This document shows, one piece after another, positions 1-8,612 of a stretch of 64,000 nt of DNA (its first letter is position 1; each line of letters starts with the position of its first letter). The DNA is from Halorubrum sp. Atlit-26R (GTDB taxonomy: Archaea > Halobacteriota > Halobacteria > Halobacteriales > Haloferacaceae). Location of the stretch: contig NZ_QPLT01000009.1 in the NCBI RefSeq assembly GCF_003666015.1, positions 1 to 64,000 on the forward strand. The letters are read 5' to 3'. The position numbers were made by a program, and so were the translations under genes. The notes under the pieces are model-generated. The model was given only the letters and a program-made list of their open reading frames with translations. It was not told the origin of the DNA and made no database searches.

Positions 1-252
1 TTTTAGAGAAGTAGAACGACGAACCTCTTCGTTTTCAAACTGTTTCAGCCACGTCGATCCACCGACCGCGGAAACGTGGTTACAAGCCCACGCCGTCTGG
101 TGGAATCATGCTTAAGTTAACACGACGGAGTTTTTGAAGTACACACCGTCGATCGGCCGTCTGCCGGTTATTCGTCGCCCCCGAATATCGAACACGAGTG
201 AGATGCGGTCGTCGGCGTAACCGTTATTCGTACACAATTTCAACACAGACGT

Positions 253-531
253 ATGTCAGAAGCGAGTTCGCCGCCGGAGAAGACGACGGTCAACATCCGA
301 ATGACGGAATCGTTCCTCGCAGACGTCGACGCGACGTGGACCGATCTCGGCTACAACAGCCGGAGTGAGTTCGTGCGCGACGTGCTTCGCGACGCGGTGA
401 AACACCCCGAGTTCGATCGGGCCGACCTCAAGGCGGTCGCCGCGAGCGAGGTCGACATCCAGCAGGGCCGTACCCGCGACAGCGACGCGATCAAAGCCGA
501 GTACGGTAGCGGTGACGACGGCGATCGATGA
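253..531 (+). CDS. Ribbon-helix-helix (CopG/ParD-like) antitoxin
   Basis: A 92-residue acidic protein. Residues about 11-45 fit a ribbon-helix-helix DNA-binding fold: a short beta strand (TVNIRMTE), then two helices with the typical N-S-R-S-E-F-V-R turn. Such proteins bind an operator as dimers and neutralise a toxin with the C-terminal tail. The stop overlaps the start of the next frame (ATGA at 528-531), and that frame encodes a RelE-like toxin broken by a stop codon, so this reads as the antitoxin of a type II pair. The upstream 250 bp is comparatively AT-rich and holds the promoter. Alternative: a stand-alone RHH regulator now that the toxin is broken. RHH fold is likely; the partner role is inferred from context. 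Confidence 0.85.
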   Translation: MSEASSPPEKTTVNIRMTESFLADVDATWTDLGYNSRSEFVRDVLRDAVKHPEFDRADLKAVAASEVDIQQGRTRDSDAIKAEYGSGDDGDR

Positions 532-809
532 ACGACGGGTGGGACTGGCGGTTCACCGATCGGTCCGAGCGACAGGTCGCGGCGCTCGACGACCACGCCC
601 GCGATCGGATTCTCGCCAACCTCGACGAGGTAGTCACCGACCAGTGGCGGGACCCGACGGATCACCTCGAACCGCTGGCCGGCGCTCCGCACTAGAAACT
701 CCGTATCGGTCAGTTTCGGCTCGCCTGCCGGGCCGATCGTGACCGAGAGATACTGTTCGTGGTCGCGATCCGGAAGCGCGGCGGGGACGCATACAGAGAC
801 GACGATTGA
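528..809 (+). pseudogene. RelE/ParE-family toxin with in-frame TAG
   Basis: Reading from ATG 528, which overlaps the antitoxin stop, gives a 94-codon frame of normal RelE length ending at TGA 807-809, interrupted only by TAG at 693-695 (codon 56). Before the stop the frame reads W-D-W-R-F-T-D-R-S-E-R-Q and L-D-D-H-A-R-D-R-I. Directly after it comes K-L-R-I-G-Q-F-R-L, the classic beta-strand of RelE, and the frame ends in I-R-K-R-G-G-D-A-Y. In the family the interrupted position is normally an aromatic residue in a G-x-P-x-x-K-L-R context, so a point mutation from TGG, TAC or TAT is the simplest explanation. The ribosome-dependent mRNA endonuclease is probably dead. Alternative: a sequencing error. 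Confidence 0.8.
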
Positions 810-846
810 ATTTCTGGTGCGATCCCCACGAACGGGCCATATCGAT

Positions 847-1425
847 TTACAAATCGACGGTCGCGGCGACCTCTCGGTACTCCGGGTCCCAGACGTCGAG
901 CGCGTGGACGCGCCACCGGATCGGGTCGAACTCGGCGTCGACGAGCTCAGCGACCACGCCGGGTGCCGGATTACCACCACGCGCCAGTGTGATATGCGGC
1001 ACGTACTCGTCGCCCTCAATTCCCTCGATCGGGCCGAACACCGAACAGAGCCGCCGGTGAATCCGGATCAGCCCGCCGCTCTCGACCGCCAAGTAAACGA
1101 CCGGCCGCGACCCCGACCGCGGCGCATCGAAGACGTCGATTCCCGTCACGGCGATCTCGAAGGGTTCGACCGCGGCGAGCGGACGGTGGAGCCTCCCGCG
1201 CAGGCGGTCAACCGCCTCCTGTCGGGGCGGCACGTCTCGATCCCCTCCACGCCCGTCTCCCTCGCCCCTCTCGGCCGCCTCCTCGCCTCGCACGTCTCCG
1301 ACCCCGAACCGCTTACAGACGAGCGTGTGACGCTCACGAACGCGGTCGAACCCCGTTAGTTTCGGGTGGAGATCGGTCGCGAGACGGTCGACCGCGGGCG
1401 GCAGCGGAACGTTGAGGCTGAACAC
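847..1425 (-). CDS. 2'-5' RNA ligase / cyclic phosphodiesterase family (LigT-like)
   Basis: 192 residues. The two H-x-T motifs of the 2H phosphoesterase superfamily are visible: H-T-L near residue 33 and H-I-T in V-P-H-I-T-L-A-R-G near residue 143. These histidines act on 2'-5' or 2',3'-cyclic phosphate bonds of RNA. A charged, low-complexity insert (about residues 45-75) separates the N-terminal strand from the rest, a common haloarchaeal expansion. The start M-F-S-L-N-V-P-L-P lies 13 bp after the stop of the small membrane gene at 1439-1627 on the same strand, so the two are probably cotranscribed. In vivo substrate cannot be told from sequence. Confidence 0.8.
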   Translation of the reverse strand: MFSLNVPLPPAVDRLATDLHPKLTGFDRVRERHTLVCKRFGVGDVRGEEAAERGEGDGRGGDRDVPPRQEAVDRLRGRLHRPLAAVEPFEIAVTGIDVFDAPRSGSRPVVYLAVESGGLIRIHRRLCSVFGPIEGIEGDEYVPHITLARGGNPAPGVVAELVDAEFDPIRWRVHALDVWDPEYREVAATVDL

Positions 1426-1438
1426 GTCGCCGCCCGCC

Positions 1439-1627
1439 TCAGATCCGATCGGTGAGGTGTAAGGCGATCACGACGACGAGCGCGATCCCGATCAGCGTCG
1501 GGAGCGCGTCGAGCAGCCAGAAGGCGATATCGAGGACGGCCCCGACGATCTCGAGGAGAAGCCACACGACGACGAGCAGCAGCACGACTTTCAGGAGGTC
1601 GTCGGTGTCGATCTCGGCGCGGTTCAT
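1439..1627 (-). CDS. Small haloarchaeal membrane protein
   Basis: A 62-residue protein with a short acidic N terminus (M-N-R-A-E-I-D-T-D-D) followed by two hydrophobic helices at about residues 11-35 and 37-57. The C terminus is T-D-R-I. It looks like a conserved small haloarchaeal membrane protein family without known function (of the DUF7554 kind, from memory). It lies 13 bp upstream of the LigT-like gene on the same strand, so the two may form an operon. No catalytic motif is seen. Confidence 0.7.
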   Translation of the reverse strand: MNRAEIDTDDLLKVVLLLVVVWLLLEIVGAVLDIAFWLLDALPTLIGIALVVVIALHLTDRI

Positions 1628-1846
1628 GCTCTGAGGGGCGCGCGGCAGCGGTAAAAATCCGGTGGCTGGCGGCGAGGTCGCGTTACGTTAGAGGATGAGG
1701 CGGACGATTTCTGAGTGTCTATGCCAGAATTCGACCGCCTCAGCTGGTTTAGAGCACAATCTGGCAGAGTCGTGTCAGAGGCTGCGTGCGAAACACAGAG
1801 AACGTTCGGTCGAGTTGTCACAAGTGGGTGTTTCGGGAGGCCTGGT

Positions 1847-2095
1847 TCACTCTCCCTGTTCGACTTCGAAGATCTCGTCTGCAGTGAGACCGTGCGCTTC
1901 TTTGTGGACTTTCTCACCCGCTTCCTTGCTGGGGCCTTCGAAGAGGCAAAAGACGGCTCCTTCGTCCTCATCCACCCAGTAATTCAGGTATTTCACGCCG
2001 TGTTTCTCCTGCGCTTCGATATCTTTTCTGTGGGCATCTACAACGTCCTCAACGCTTGCATCGACATCCCTGTGAACGTCCATATAGAGTGGCAT
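1847..2095 (-). CDS. DUF4242 / nickel-binding-like small protein
   Basis: Starting at M-P-L-Y-M-D-V-H-R-D-V (ATG at 2093-2095) gives 82 residues that match the compact ferredoxin-like DUF4242 fold. Hallmarks are the N-terminal M-D-x-H strand, the central G-V-K-Y-L-N-Y-W-V-D-E-D-E-G-A-V-F-C strand pair, the F-E-G-P-S turn, and K-E-A-H-G-L near the end. Some bacterial relatives bind nickel. An upstream in-frame ATG (2119) would add eight non-conserved residues and is not preferred. The gene sits alone in a lower-GC stretch (about 1.65-2.26 kb) ending at a transposon-end relic, which suggests an accessory acquisition. Confidence 0.75.
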   Translation of the reverse strand: MPLYMDVHRDVDASVEDVVDAHRKDIEAQEKHGVKYLNYWVDEDEGAVFCLFEGPSKEAGEKVHKEAHGLTADEIFEVEQGE

Positions 2096-2250
2096 GGTAC
2101 GCGTTGATATGGGGAACACCCACGGTTAGTTATAGAGGCCTATATGACGGTATGACGCGCTTATTCCGGCGGGAAACGCCGTTTAGCAATGTCGCGCTAG
2201 AGACCGCTCAAAACTGGCTTGAAGCCGTCGCCGTCTACACAATTCACGTC

Positions 2251-2265
2251 AAACTTAACGCGACC
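2251..2265 (+). repeat. Solo MITE-type terminal repeat
   Basis: The sequence AAACTTAACGCGACC differs only at its inner bases from the 15-bp terminal inverted repeat (TAACTTAACGCGACC) of the two complete 222-bp MITEs at 28.3 and 46.1 kb. No second end or internal MITE sequence is seen nearby. It is probably a relic end of an element of the same or a parental IS family, just beyond the 3' end of mdh. Confidence 0.5.
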
Positions 2266-2288
2266 GGCGGCGACGGCGAGAGGCTCCG

Positions 2289-3203
2289 TTACGCGATCTT
2301 CTCGTACTGCTCGGAGAGCTTCTCGGCGGCCTCGTCGAGCAGCTCGGCCTCGTACTCGTCGAGGTCCCACTCGACGACCTCCTCCACGCCGTCCGACCCG
2401 AGCTTCGCGGGCACGCCGAGCGCGGTGTCGTCGTAGCCGTACTCGCCGTCGAGCACGACCGAGCAGGGGAGCACCTCGCCGGTGTCGTTGAGGATCGCCT
2501 CGACGGTGTGGGCGACGCCGGTGGCGGGCCCCCACTGCGTGGCGCCCTTCCGGCTGATCACGTCCATCGCCGACTCCTGGAGGTCCGCGAGGATCTCCTC
2601 TTTCTCGTCGGCGTCGAAGGAGGGGTCGCGGCCGTCGACGCGCACCTTCGAGAAGACGGGCGCCTGCGCGTCGCCGTGCTCGCCGAGGATCGTCGCCTCG
2701 ACGTTCTTGACGGGGGCGTCGAAGCGCTCGGAGAGGACGTAGCGGAAGCGCGCGGAGTCGAGCCGCCCGCCGAACCCGACCACCTTGCCGCGGTCGCGGT
2801 CGCCCGCCTCGTAGAGGTGGCGGTTGAGCAGGTCGACCGGGTTCGACGTGGTGACCGTGACGAAGTCGTCGTTGTGCTCGGCGATGGAGGAGCCGATGTC
2901 CTCCATGATCGGCGCGTTGTCGCCGGCGAGGTCGATCCGGGTCTGCCCTTCCTTGCGCGGGATACCGGCCGTGATCACGACGACGTCCGAGCCGGCGGTG
3001 TCCTCGTACTCGCCCTGCCGGACGGTCGTGTTCGAGTCGTAGGCGACGCCGTGGTTCGCGTCGGCGGCCTGACCGATCGTCGTCTCGCGCTGGTCCGGGA
3101 TGTCGACGAAGACGAGTTCGTCGACCACGTCGCGCAGCGCGAGGTTGTAGCCGGCCGCGGCTCCGACGGTCCCCGCCGCACCGATGACGCTCACTTTTGT
3201 CAT
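2289..3203 (-). CDS. mdh: Malate dehydrogenase (LDH-like type)
   Basis: 304 residues, the usual length for haloarchaeal MDH. It interconverts malate and oxaloacetate with NAD(H) in the citric acid cycle. Visible are the Rossmann motif V-I-G-A-A-G-T-V-G (residues 6-14), the nucleotide-specificity acid at the end of beta-2 (F-V-D-I-P), the substrate loop I-P-R-K-E-G-Q-T-R with two arginines, the D-x-x-R-type segment (R-L-D-S-A-R-F-R), and catalytic His in G-E-H-G-D. The protein is strongly acidic, as expected for a cytosolic enzyme in high salt. Transcribed alone, divergent from the zinc-finger gene at 3336. Confidence 0.95.
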   Translation of the reverse strand: MTKVSVIGAAGTVGAAAGYNLALRDVVDELVFVDIPDQRETTIGQAADANHGVAYDSNTTVRQGEYEDTAGSDVVVITAGIPRKEGQTRIDLAGDNAPIMEDIGSSIAEHNDDFVTVTTSNPVDLLNRHLYEAGDRDRGKVVGFGGRLDSARFRYVLSERFDAPVKNVEATILGEHGDAQAPVFSKVRVDGRDPSFDADEKEEILADLQESAMDVISRKGATQWGPATGVAHTVEAILNDTGEVLPCSVVLDGEYGYDDTALGVPAKLGSDGVEEVVEWDLDEYEAELLDEAAEKLSEQYEKIA

Positions 3204-3335
3204 ACCGTCTGAAGTCGGGGCGGGGCGGCGAGTAAACGTTTCGGAACCCCACGAACGTCCGTGCTGGTTCCGGCGCGTCGCTCCCGCCGAACCGTCGCGA
3301 AAACCCTAACTCCGACGGCCGCTCACACCCATCCA

Positions 3336-3929
3336 GTGCCGACGTTCCGCTACCCGTGTCCCGGCTGTCGGACGACGAACAGCCTTCACGACGCCGACTG
3401 CGAGTTCGAGGGCGTGAGCTGGCCGACCGTCGAGAAGGCGTACACGGACCTCCTGTCAGTGCTGTCCGCGGAGCCGGACGGCCTCTCCGAGGCGGCGCTG
3501 CGGGACGCGATTCCGGCGGACTGGGGCGGGCTCCACAAGGCCGCGCTCGCCGCGCTCCGCCGCGACCAGCGCGTCGTCGAGGACGGCGACCGCCTCCGCC
3601 TGCTCACCGCCGCGGAGTTCAAGGAGCGCGTCTCGGAGCCCACCCGCGAGCCGATGCGGACCGTCTACGAGCACGGCTCCGTCCCCGGCTGCCACGACAA
3701 CGCCGTCTTCGCGATGGTGGCGTGGTACGAGATGGTCGGCCTCTCGTGGCCCGAGACCCGCGAGAACGTGGTCGAGTGGCTCCGCCAATCCGGGGCGTGG
3801 GACCGCGGCGGCTTCGAGGAGTCGACGCCGGAAGAGCTCGTCGACGCCAAGCGCCACGTGTACGACGAGGGGTACGGCTGGAAGGAGAAGGGACAGTCTG
3901 CGAAGCGCGTCATCGAGCGGCACCTGTAG
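3336..3929 (+). CDS. Haloarchaeal zinc-finger conserved protein
   Basis: Preferred start is GTG 3336 (M-P-T-F-R-Y-P-C-P-G-C), giving 197 residues; the upstream in-frame extension is basic and looks like intergenic DNA. The N terminus carries a C-P-G-C ... C zinc-knuckle-like cluster (residues 7-22). Residues about 30-95 look like a winged-helix-type domain (S-E-A-A-L-R-D-A-I-P ... L-H-K-A-A-L-A-A-L-R-R-D-Q-R-V). The C-terminal 80 residues are rich in W, E and Y (S-W-P-E-T-R-E-N-V-V-E-W-L). Probably a conserved haloarchaeal family of unknown function, possibly nucleic-acid binding. Confidence 0.75.
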   Translation: MPTFRYPCPGCRTTNSLHDADCEFEGVSWPTVEKAYTDLLSVLSAEPDGLSEAALRDAIPADWGGLHKAALAALRRDQRVVEDGDRLRLLTAAEFKERVSEPTREPMRTVYEHGSVPGCHDNAVFAMVAWYEMVGLSWPETRENVVEWLRQSGAWDRGGFEESTPEELVDAKRHVYDEGYGWKEKGQSAKRVIERHL

Positions 3930-3964
3930 CGCCCGTTTAAGTCTCCGCGCGACGTTTCGCCACC

Positions 3965-5353
3965 GTGACGCATCCGGAGGCCGCGGCCGTGTCGACCGGG
4001 GACGATCCCGATGCCGATGGGGGCCCCGACCGATCCCCGGCCGTCGCCAACCCCCGGCGCGCGCTCGCGGTCGTGATCGGCGTCGTGTTCATCGATCTTG
4101 TCGGCTTCGGGATCGTGATCCCCATCCTCCCCTTCTACGTCAGGTCCTTCGGCGTCAGCGACGCCTTCATCGGACTGCTCGCGGCCTCGTACTCGCTCGC
4201 GCAGTTCCTCGCGGCGCCCACGCTCGGCCGGCTCTCCGACCGGATCGGGCGCCGTCCCGTCTTGCTCGCGTCGCTCGCGACGGCCGGCGTCGCGTGGGTG
4301 ACGTTCGGCTACGCCGGGCCCGCGGGGGCGCGGTTCGGGCCCGTCGCGGCGCTGGCGACCCTGTTCGCCTCCCGAACGCTCGCGGGCGCGATGGGCGGCA
4401 ACATCGCCGCCGCGCAGGCGTACGTCGCCGACATCACGCCGCGGGACCGGCGGGCGGGCGCGCTCGGCCTCGTCGGCGCCTCGTTCGCGCTGGGGTTCGT
4501 CTTCGGACCGGCGATCGGGGGGCTGCTCGCCGCGGACCCCGTCGTCGCCCGCACCGACGCGCTCCTTCCGTCGTTCGTCCCCGCGACTCCGTACTCGCTG
4601 CCGAGCTTCGCGGCCGCCGGGATGAGCTTCCTCGCGGTCGCCGTCGGGTTCGTCCTCCTCGAAGAGCCGACGCGGACGCGACCGGCGGGAGATGCGAAAG
4701 GAGCCGGGAGCGCCCGCACCACCGCGATCGGCCAGTTCCGCGACGCGCTCGCCTCCGCGTCGCTCCGGCCGCTGACGGTCGCGTACTTCGTCGTCGCCGT
4801 CGCGTTCGCGGGCGTTCAGGTGATGTTCATCCCGTACGTCGCGGACGCGTTCGGCTACGACGCGACGAGCGCGGCGCTCCTCCTCACCTACGTCGGCGTC
4901 CTCGGCGCGATCAATCAGGGCGTCCTCGTCGGGCGGCTCTCGCGGGTCGTCTCCTCGCGGACGCTCGTCGCGGCCGGGGCGGTCGTCCTCGGGGTCGCGC
5001 TCGCGGCGATCCCAGCGACCGGGCTCGTCGACCAAGTCGCCGGCGACGTCGCCCTCGGCGGCCCGGGGTGGCTCACGCTCCCGCTGGTCGCGCTGCTCGC
5101 CGCGCTCGCCGCGCTGTCGCTCGGCAACGCCCTCGTCAACGTCTCGCTGGCGACCCTCGTCTCCGCGTCGGCCGACGACGCGGCGCAGGGGGCGGCCTTC
5201 GGCGTGACGCAGGGCGCGTCGAGTCTCGGGCGGACCGTCGGGCCCCCGCTGATGGCGGTCCTCTACACGGTCGCCGTCGCGTCGCCGTTCCTGATCGGCG
5301 CGCTGCTCCTCGCGCCCGTGGCCGTGGCCTTCGGGCGCCGGACCGGGGACTGA
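3965..5353 (+). CDS. MFS transporter (TetA-like drug/H+ antiporter)
   Basis: 462 residues from GTG 3965, with about 12 predicted membrane helices. After a 30-residue polar N terminus, the first helix reads V-V-I-G-V-V-F-I-D-L-V-G-F-G-I-V-I-P. The acid plus G-F-G-I-V-I-P is typical of TetA-like exporters. The family motif A is clear between helices 2 and 3: G-R-L-S-D-R-I-G-R-R-P-V-L-L. Motif C-like glycines appear in G-A-S-F-A-L-G-F-V-F-G-P-A-I-G-G. A central cytoplasmic loop follows E-E-P-T-R-T-R-P. Likely a proton-driven efflux pump; the substrate is unknown. It precedes the histidine kinase by 58 bp on the same strand. Confidence 0.88.
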   Translation: MTHPEAAAVSTGDDPDADGGPDRSPAVANPRRALAVVIGVVFIDLVGFGIVIPILPFYVRSFGVSDAFIGLLAASYSLAQFLAAPTLGRLSDRIGRRPVLLASLATAGVAWVTFGYAGPAGARFGPVAALATLFASRTLAGAMGGNIAAAQAYVADITPRDRRAGALGLVGASFALGFVFGPAIGGLLAADPVVARTDALLPSFVPATPYSLPSFAAAGMSFLAVAVGFVLLEEPTRTRPAGDAKGAGSARTTAIGQFRDALASASLRPLTVAYFVVAVAFAGVQVMFIPYVADAFGYDATSAALLLTYVGVLGAINQGVLVGRLSRVVSSRTLVAAGAVVLGVALAAIPATGLVDQVAGDVALGGPGWLTLPLVALLAALAALSLGNALVNVSLATLVSASADDAAQGAAFGVTQGASSLGRTVGPPLMAVLYTVAVASPFLIGALLLAPVAVAFGRRTGD

Positions 5354-5411
5354 GTGCCGAGCCGCCTCCGCACGACAGTTTTACGCCCGCCGTCGCCGTC
5401 GTACCCCACGC

Positions 5412-7241
5412 ATGGCCCTCGACCTCGTCCCCGCGTGGCCCGTCGTCGGCTCGCTCGCGGGCGGGGCGGGGGCGCTCGCGCTCGCGTGGGCGGTCCGCGA
5501 ACACCGCGGTCGCCCCGGCGTCGACTGGTTCCTCGGCGTGTTCGCCGCGCAGGCGACGTGGTGCCTCTCGTACGGGATCGGGCTGCTCGTCTCGGACCCG
5601 ACCCTCCGCGCCGCGCTGGAGGCGACGACCTGGCTCGGCGTGATCTGGACGGGGATCGCCTTCCTCGGGTTCGCCTTGGAGTACACCGGCCGGAGCGACG
5701 TGGTCCGCAGCCGCCTGTTCGGGGCGATCGTCGGGTTCGGCCTCCTCTCGTCCGCGCTCGTCCCCACGAACCCGCTCCACGGCGCCTTCTGGACCGAATT
5801 CGGACGCGACCCCGTCTTCGGCGTCGAGACGGTCTCGTACGCGTTCGGGCCGTGGGCGTACCTCACCGTCGCCGCGGAGACCGTCCTCGTCGCCAGCGCC
5901 GTCTTCCTCCTCGTCGACACGCTGCTCAGCTACGGCCCCCTCTACCGCCGGGAGAGCGCCGCGGTCGCGCTGAGCTCGCTGCCGCCCGGGTTCGCCCTGG
6001 TCGCGTGGGCGCTCCAGATCGGCCCGGTCCCGCAGCTCCAGCTCGCGCCGCTGATGTTCGTCCCGCACGTCATCATGGATGCGTACGCGTTCGACCGCGC
6101 GGAGATGTTCGACCGGAACCCGACGACAAGCCGCGCCGCCGAGCGCACCGCGATCGACGACCTGCGAGACCCCATCGTCGCGCTCGCGCTCGACCGCCGC
6201 GTCGTCCGGCTCAACCCCGCGGCCGAGGCGGTCCTCGGCGTCGACGCTGAGACCGCCCGCGACCGGCCGCTCGCGGACTTCCTCGACCTGCCGGTCGGGG
6301 TCGGTGAGGAGGACGCAGCCGAGCCGGACGGCGGCGAGTCCGGCGACGCCGACTCCGACGACGGCGGCTCCCGCGAGACGGTGCGGATCGACGCCGCCGA
6401 CGGCGCCGGCCGCCGCACGTACGCGGTGTCGGTCTCCCGGCTGACCGACCCGAACGGCACCCACGTCGGGTACACGGTCGTCCTCTCGGACGTCACCGAG
6501 CGCGAGCGCCGGCGCCAGCAGTTAGAGGTACTGAACCGAATCTTACGCCACAACCTCCGCAACGACGCCGGCGTCGTCCACGGCTACGGGGAGATCCTCC
6601 GCGATCGCCTCGACGACCCGGAACTGGTCCGGATGGCCGACGCCGTCGAGCGCCGGGCGGGCGCGTTAGCCGCGCTCGGCGAGAAGGCCGGCACCGTCGA
6701 GCGGCTCCTCGCCGACAGGGACCCCAAACCGACGGACGTCCGCGAGCTCCTCGAATCGGTCGTCGCCGACGCCCGCGGGCGCGACGACGCGGCGACGCTC
6801 GAACTCGACGTCGGCGACGAGGGCGGCGCGGCGGCCGACGGCGGCGGAGAGGTCGACTGGACCACGCGCGTCAGGCCCGACGCGCTCCGCGCGGTCGTCG
6901 AGAACACCGTGGAGAACGCGGTCGACCACCACGACGGCGAGGGCGTCGAGCGCGAGGACGGCGGGACGTGGGTACGGGCCTCGCTCCGTAGGGAGGACGC
7001 CGTGAGAGATGACGACGCCCGCTTCCTCCTCGCCGTCGAGGACGACGGCCCCGGGATCCCGGACCACGAGGTCGAGGCGGTCGAGTCCGGGCGGGAGACC
7101 GCCCTCGAACACGGGTCGGGACTGGGGCTGTGGGTCGTCGCGTGGGGCGCCGCCGCGGTCGGCGCGGACGTGGAGTACGCGGACCGGGGGCCCCGGGGGA
7201 CGCGGGTGACGGTGTCGGTTCCGGTGGTCGCGGCGGAGTGA
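5412..7241 (+). CDS. 7TM-PAS sensor histidine kinase
   Basis: 609 residues. Residues 1-225 form an N-terminal seven-helix membrane sensor of the type common in haloarchaeal kinases. A PAS domain follows (about 235-365; I-D-D-L-R-D-P-I-V-A-L start, acidic insert 300-325). The phosphoacceptor is His380 in N-R-I-L-R-H-N-L-R-N-D. The ATPase domain shows the N box (V-V-E-N-T-V-E-N-A-V-D-H-H), G1 D-D-G-P-G-I-P and G2 G-S-G-L-G-L-W. It probably autophosphorylates in response to a membrane or PAS-bound cue. No response regulator is adjacent, which is usual in haloarchaea. The stimulus is unknown. Confidence 0.92.
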   Translation: MALDLVPAWPVVGSLAGGAGALALAWAVREHRGRPGVDWFLGVFAAQATWCLSYGIGLLVSDPTLRAALEATTWLGVIWTGIAFLGFALEYTGRSDVVRSRLFGAIVGFGLLSSALVPTNPLHGAFWTEFGRDPVFGVETVSYAFGPWAYLTVAAETVLVASAVFLLVDTLLSYGPLYRRESAAVALSSLPPGFALVAWALQIGPVPQLQLAPLMFVPHVIMDAYAFDRAEMFDRNPTTSRAAERTAIDDLRDPIVALALDRRVVRLNPAAEAVLGVDAETARDRPLADFLDLPVGVGEEDAAEPDGGESGDADSDDGGSRETVRIDAADGAGRRTYAVSVSRLTDPNGTHVGYTVVLSDVTERERRRQQLEVLNRILRHNLRNDAGVVHGYGEILRDRLDDPELVRMADAVERRAGALAALGEKAGTVERLLADRDPKPTDVRELLESVVADARGRDDAATLELDVGDEGGAAADGGGEVDWTTRVRPDALRAVVENTVENAVDHHDGEGVEREDGGTWVRASLRREDAVRDDDARFLLAVEDDGPGIPDHEVEAVESGRETALEHGSGLGLWVVAWGAAAVGADVEYADRGPRGTRVTVSVPVVAAE

Positions 7242-7292
7242 ACCGAGAAAATTAGATTACTTACAATTTCAAAAACGCCGTATTTGGGTTCC

Positions 7293-8036
7293 TCAGTCGC
7301 TCTGAATGCGGGGGGCTAACATAAATGTCACATTCCCAAGTCCCTCGGCGAACCCGTAGTGGAGCTTGACGGGGAACTCCTCGCCGAGCTCGACGGTGAC
7401 CTCGGCGTCGGAGGGGATCGCCTTGTTCATGTCCTTCAGGTAGTCGAGGCTGAACAGCGAGTCGGCGGGGCCGGCGGTGAGCGCGATGAGGTCCTCGCGG
7501 TCGAGCTTGAGGTTCACGTCGTCGGTGTCGCCCTCCGCCTCGATGAAGAAGGCCTCGTCGGTCTCGTCGACGCGGAGGCGGATGTGGTCGGAGACCATGT
7601 CGGCGGCCTTGATACCGCGGTCGAGCTGGGCGCCCTCGACGACGATCTCGGAGGCGAGATCGAGGTCCGGGATGTCCGGCTCTTGGCGGATCGAGTCGGG
7701 GTCAATGAGCGCGAGGGTGTACGACAGGCCGTCGATCTCGATGTGGAGCTTGCGGGTCTCCTCGTCGAGTTCGAGGTGGATCAGGTCGCCGGAGTTGGCC
7801 ATGCCGGCGATGTCCTCCAAGCGGGCGAGGTTGACGCCGATGACGCCGCCGTCGGCGTCGTACGACTCGAACGCGGCCGCCTCCAGCGTGAGGTCGACCA
7901 TGCCGACGTTGGCGGGGTCGACGGCCCGGATGGAGAGCTCCTCCTCGTTCAGGCGGATCTTACACTCGTCGACCAACACGCTCACCGAATCGAGCGCGTC
8001 CTGAAACGTCGACGCGCCCACGATGGCCTTGAACAT
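7293..8036 (-). CDS. pcn: DNA polymerase sliding clamp (PCNA)
   Basis: 247 residues, full PCNA length. It forms a trimeric ring that tethers replicative polymerases, Fen1 and ligase to DNA. It begins [15 protein letters not shown]. Visible are the first-domain motif [14 protein letters not shown], the interdomain connecting loop P-D-I-P-D-L-D-L, and the C-terminal clamp tail [10 protein letters not shown]. Basic residues lining the pore are reduced and the surface is acidic, as known for halophilic PCNA. The ATG is preceded by a T-rich promoter-like stretch about 25-35 bp upstream (reading the minus strand), fitting a short-leader transcript. Confidence 0.96.
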   Translation of the reverse strand: MFKAIVGASTFQDALDSVSVLVDECKIRLNEEELSIRAVDPANVGMVDLTLEAAAFESYDADGGVIGVNLARLEDIAGMANSGDLIHLELDEETRKLHIEIDGLSYTLALIDPDSIRQEPDIPDLDLASEIVVEGAQLDRGIKAADMVSDHIRLRVDETDEAFFIEAEGDTDDVNLKLDREDLIALTAGPADSLFSLDYLKDMNKAIPSDAEVTVELGEEFPVKLHYGFAEGLGNVTFMLAPRIQSD

Positions 8037-8098
8037 ATACGTTCAGCTTGGGCGGTATCACCTAAAAAGGCACCCGATCGGAGCGGCGACCGACCCGC

Positions 8099-8476
8099 TC
8101 ACAGCGACCGGATGAGGCGGGCGACGACGACCGCGAGCGTGACGACGGTTCGCCACAGCCGGAGCCGTTCGAGCCGGTATTCGCGCGCGTCGGATTCGTC
8201 CGCCTCGTCTGCCTCGCCGTCCGGTCCGCGGTCGCACTCGCAGGCCGCGTCGCCGTCGGACCGGTCGGGCGGCGGATCGGTCGCTCGGTCCGGTTCCTCC
8301 CGCGAGTCCCGGTCGGGCGCCGACGGTTCGCGGGACGGGTCGGAGGCGCCGCAGTCGGGGGCGTCGCGGTCGGTCGCGTCGCGGTCCGGCGGCTCGTCGC
8401 GAGCGATTTCGTCGCGCTCGGTCCGCTTCGGTTCGGCGTCGGTGTCGTCCGGCGTCGGCAGTGGCTCGTCGATCAT
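8099..8476 (-). CDS. Acidic disordered protein with C-terminal membrane tail
   Basis: 125 residues. Residues 1-95 are extremely rich in D, E, R, P and S with repeated D-R-D, E-P-D-R and D-A-P-D units, and look disordered. The last 25 residues form one hydrophobic segment (L-W-R-T-V-V-T-L-A-V-V-V-A-R-L-I-R), so it may be a tail-anchored membrane protein. A palindromic TTTATAAA at 8523-8530 lies upstream of the start and may be the TATA element. No family recognised; reality as a gene rests on the clean start, sensible spacing and haloarchaeal composition. Confidence 0.55.
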   Translation of the reverse strand: MIDEPLPTPDDTDAEPKRTERDEIARDEPPDRDATDRDAPDCGASDPSREPSAPDRDSREEPDRATDPPPDRSDGDAACECDRGPDGEADEADESDAREYRLERLRLWRTVVTLAVVVARLIRSL

Positions 8477-8612
8477 GTGGGCTCTCGGCCGGGGGAGGCC
8501 GTACGCGACGATACGGGGTTAATTTATAAATAGTCGAGCCGAACGCAAGGCGGAACTGAAACTCGTCCGGGCGGACGGGTCCCGCCCGTCACAGCCGGTC
8601 GGTTTCTCTCCC

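Noticed and set aside
693-695. TAG in the RelE frame as a recoded sense codon (pyrrolysine-like)
   Set aside because: TAG ends many normal genes here and no pyrrolysine gene or tRNA is visible in the window; a nonsense mutation is simpler.
1628-1846. A gene in the lower-GC stretch before the DUF4242 gene
   Set aside because: Open frames on both strands have mixed composition and no recognisable motif or start context; left as intergenic.
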